Shown here: positions 63,294 to 64,000 of the stretch, in pieces
How positions within the stretch are numbered: position 1 is the first letter of the stretch
Layout: each line of letters opens with the position of its first letter
Source: CBDBLK01 sp965243145
Lineage (GTDB): Bacteria; Bdellovibrionota; Bacteriovoracia; Bacteriovoracales; Bacteriovoracaceae
Length of the DNA: 64,000 bases
Direction: 5' to 3'
Assembly (NCBI GenBank): GCA_965243145.1
Contig: CBDEUB010000002.1
Location: 1,860,001-1,924,000, forward strand
The notes under the pieces: model-generated
What the model was told of the DNA's origin: nothing
Seen by the model: the letters and a program-made list of their open reading frames with translations, nothing else
Databases searched by the model: none
Translations under genes and position numbers: made by a program

Positions 63294-64000
63294 GTGGCCC
63301 AAATTTTAAGTCAAGATGAAGTCGATGCTTTGCTTAGTGCCGTTAATGATGGTACTAGCGAAGACGGTTCAGATAACTTAGAAAATGATAATACAAATCG
63401 AGAAGATAAAATACAGGAGTATGATCTTACCAGTCAAGATAGAGTTATTCGTGGAAGAATGCCTGTACTTGAAATTATTTATGAAAGATTTATTAGATCA
63501 TTAAGAGTATCCCTTTCTAATTCTCTGAGAAAGGTTTCAACTATATCTATTATTTCGACAGATTTACTTAAGTTCGGTGAGTTTGTTAATACATTGCCAA
63601 TTCCTTCGTGTATGTGCATTTTACGGTTCAATGAACTTAGAGGTCCAGCTTTATTAGTATTTGAATCAAAGTTGACTTACGCAATTATAGATGCTTACTT
63701 TGGAGGAACTGATCGGCCTTTTACTAGGATAGAAGGAAAAGAATTTACTCAGATAGAACTTTCTTTTATGAAAAAAGTTATAGATATAGTAATTAATGAT
63801 TTAGAAGAAGCATGGGCACCTATCCATAAAATAGATGCTCAATATTTGAGAACAGAAATTAATCCTCAATTTGTAGGTGTTGTTCCACCTTCCGATGTTG
63901 TTATAGCAACGACATTAGAAGTTGAATTTGAATCAGCATCTGGTGCTATAATGATAGTTTTTCCTTATTCGACTATAGAACCAATTAAACAAAAACTTTC
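63294..64000 (+). CDS. fliM: flagellar motor switch protein FliM, N-terminal part
   Basis: Part of the C ring that sets the direction of rotation. The GTG at 63294 follows AGAGAGG at a good distance. The product opens with AQILSQDEVDALLSAV, the CheY-P binding segment, and continues with YDLTSQDRVIRGRMPVLEII and the middle domain (YAIIDAYFGGTDRPF, then GKEFTQIE). The frame runs off the end of the window after about 235 codons; a full FliM has about 330. Confidence 0.95.
   Translation, partial: MAQILSQDEVDALLSAVNDGTSEDGSDNLENDNTNREDKIQEYDLTSQDRVIRGRMPVLEIIYERFIRSLRVSLSNSLRKVSTISIISTDLLKFGEFVNTLPIPSCMCILRFNELRGPALLVFESKLTYAIIDAYFGGTDRPFTRIEGKEFTQIELSFMKKVIDIVINDLEEAWAPIHKIDAQYLRTEINPQFVGVVPPSDVVIATTLEVEFESASGAIMIVFPYSTIEPIKQKL

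Overview
The window is 64 kb of an AT-rich, gene-dense, Gram-negative chromosome. The gene content suggests a flagellated bacterium of the Bdellovibrionota, plausibly a Bacteriovorax or Halobacteriovorax relative: flagellar genes (fliD, fliS, a fliT-like gene, fliL, fliM), large surface-glycan loci, a DegS-like HtrA, and a respiratory bc complex in which cytochrome b is split in two and joined to a multihaem cytochrome c. The taxonomic guess is inference from gene content only. No rRNA, tRNA, insertion sequence, phage gene or CRISPR array was seen. The tetranucleotide GGCC is extraordinarily common throughout despite the low GC content.

Layout. 1-4.3 kb: end of a FecCD-type permease, an HtrA protease, a phosphatidylserine decarboxylase and an ABC1/UbiB kinase-like protein. 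4.3-21.4 kb: surface-glycan locus. A CapD/PglF-type dehydratase, a PglC-type phosphoglycosyltransferase, a PglE-type aminotransferase and a PglD-type acetyltransferase together fit synthesis and membrane loading of a diacetylbacillosamine-like sugar. A second, minus-strand operon carries two zinc dehydrogenases, a tandem-duplicated nucleotidyltransferase, a ribulose-phosphate-epimerase-like enzyme, a TIM-barrel isomerase, a GDPD-like protein, a GT2 and two large membrane proteins; it looks like a pathway to a nucleotide-activated polyol or ketose. 21.7-27.7 kb: plus-strand nonulosonic-acid-type cassette (GT2, class-III aminotransferase, PseI-like synthase, SpsF-like cytidylyltransferase, LpxH-like phosphoesterase, aldo/keto reductase).

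28.2-36.4 kb: minus-strand run beginning with fliD-fliS-fliT and continuing through a Maf-like protein, two heptosyltransferase-like (GT9) proteins with long C-terminal extensions, a 47-codon ORF between them, a helical protein of unknown function and NAD kinase. This is a good candidate for a flagellin-glycosylation system and could use the nonulosonate made next door. 36.6-51.9 kb: mostly housekeeping genes (rlmE, a penicillin-binding protein, lepB, lon, glmU, glmS, a UvrD/PcrA helicase, an AsmA-like protein, a cyclic-nucleotide-binding protein). 51.9-55.8 kb: less familiar genes, among them a small FliG-like protein, a coiled-coil protein and a membrane-anchored HTH-like protein.

55.9-62.5 kb: respiratory operon of Rieske protein, cytochrome b6-like and subunit-IV-like halves, an eight-haem cytochrome c, cytochrome oxidase subunit III, a tiny membrane protein and a DUF420 protein. 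62.7-64 kb: fliL and the start of fliM, which runs off the window.
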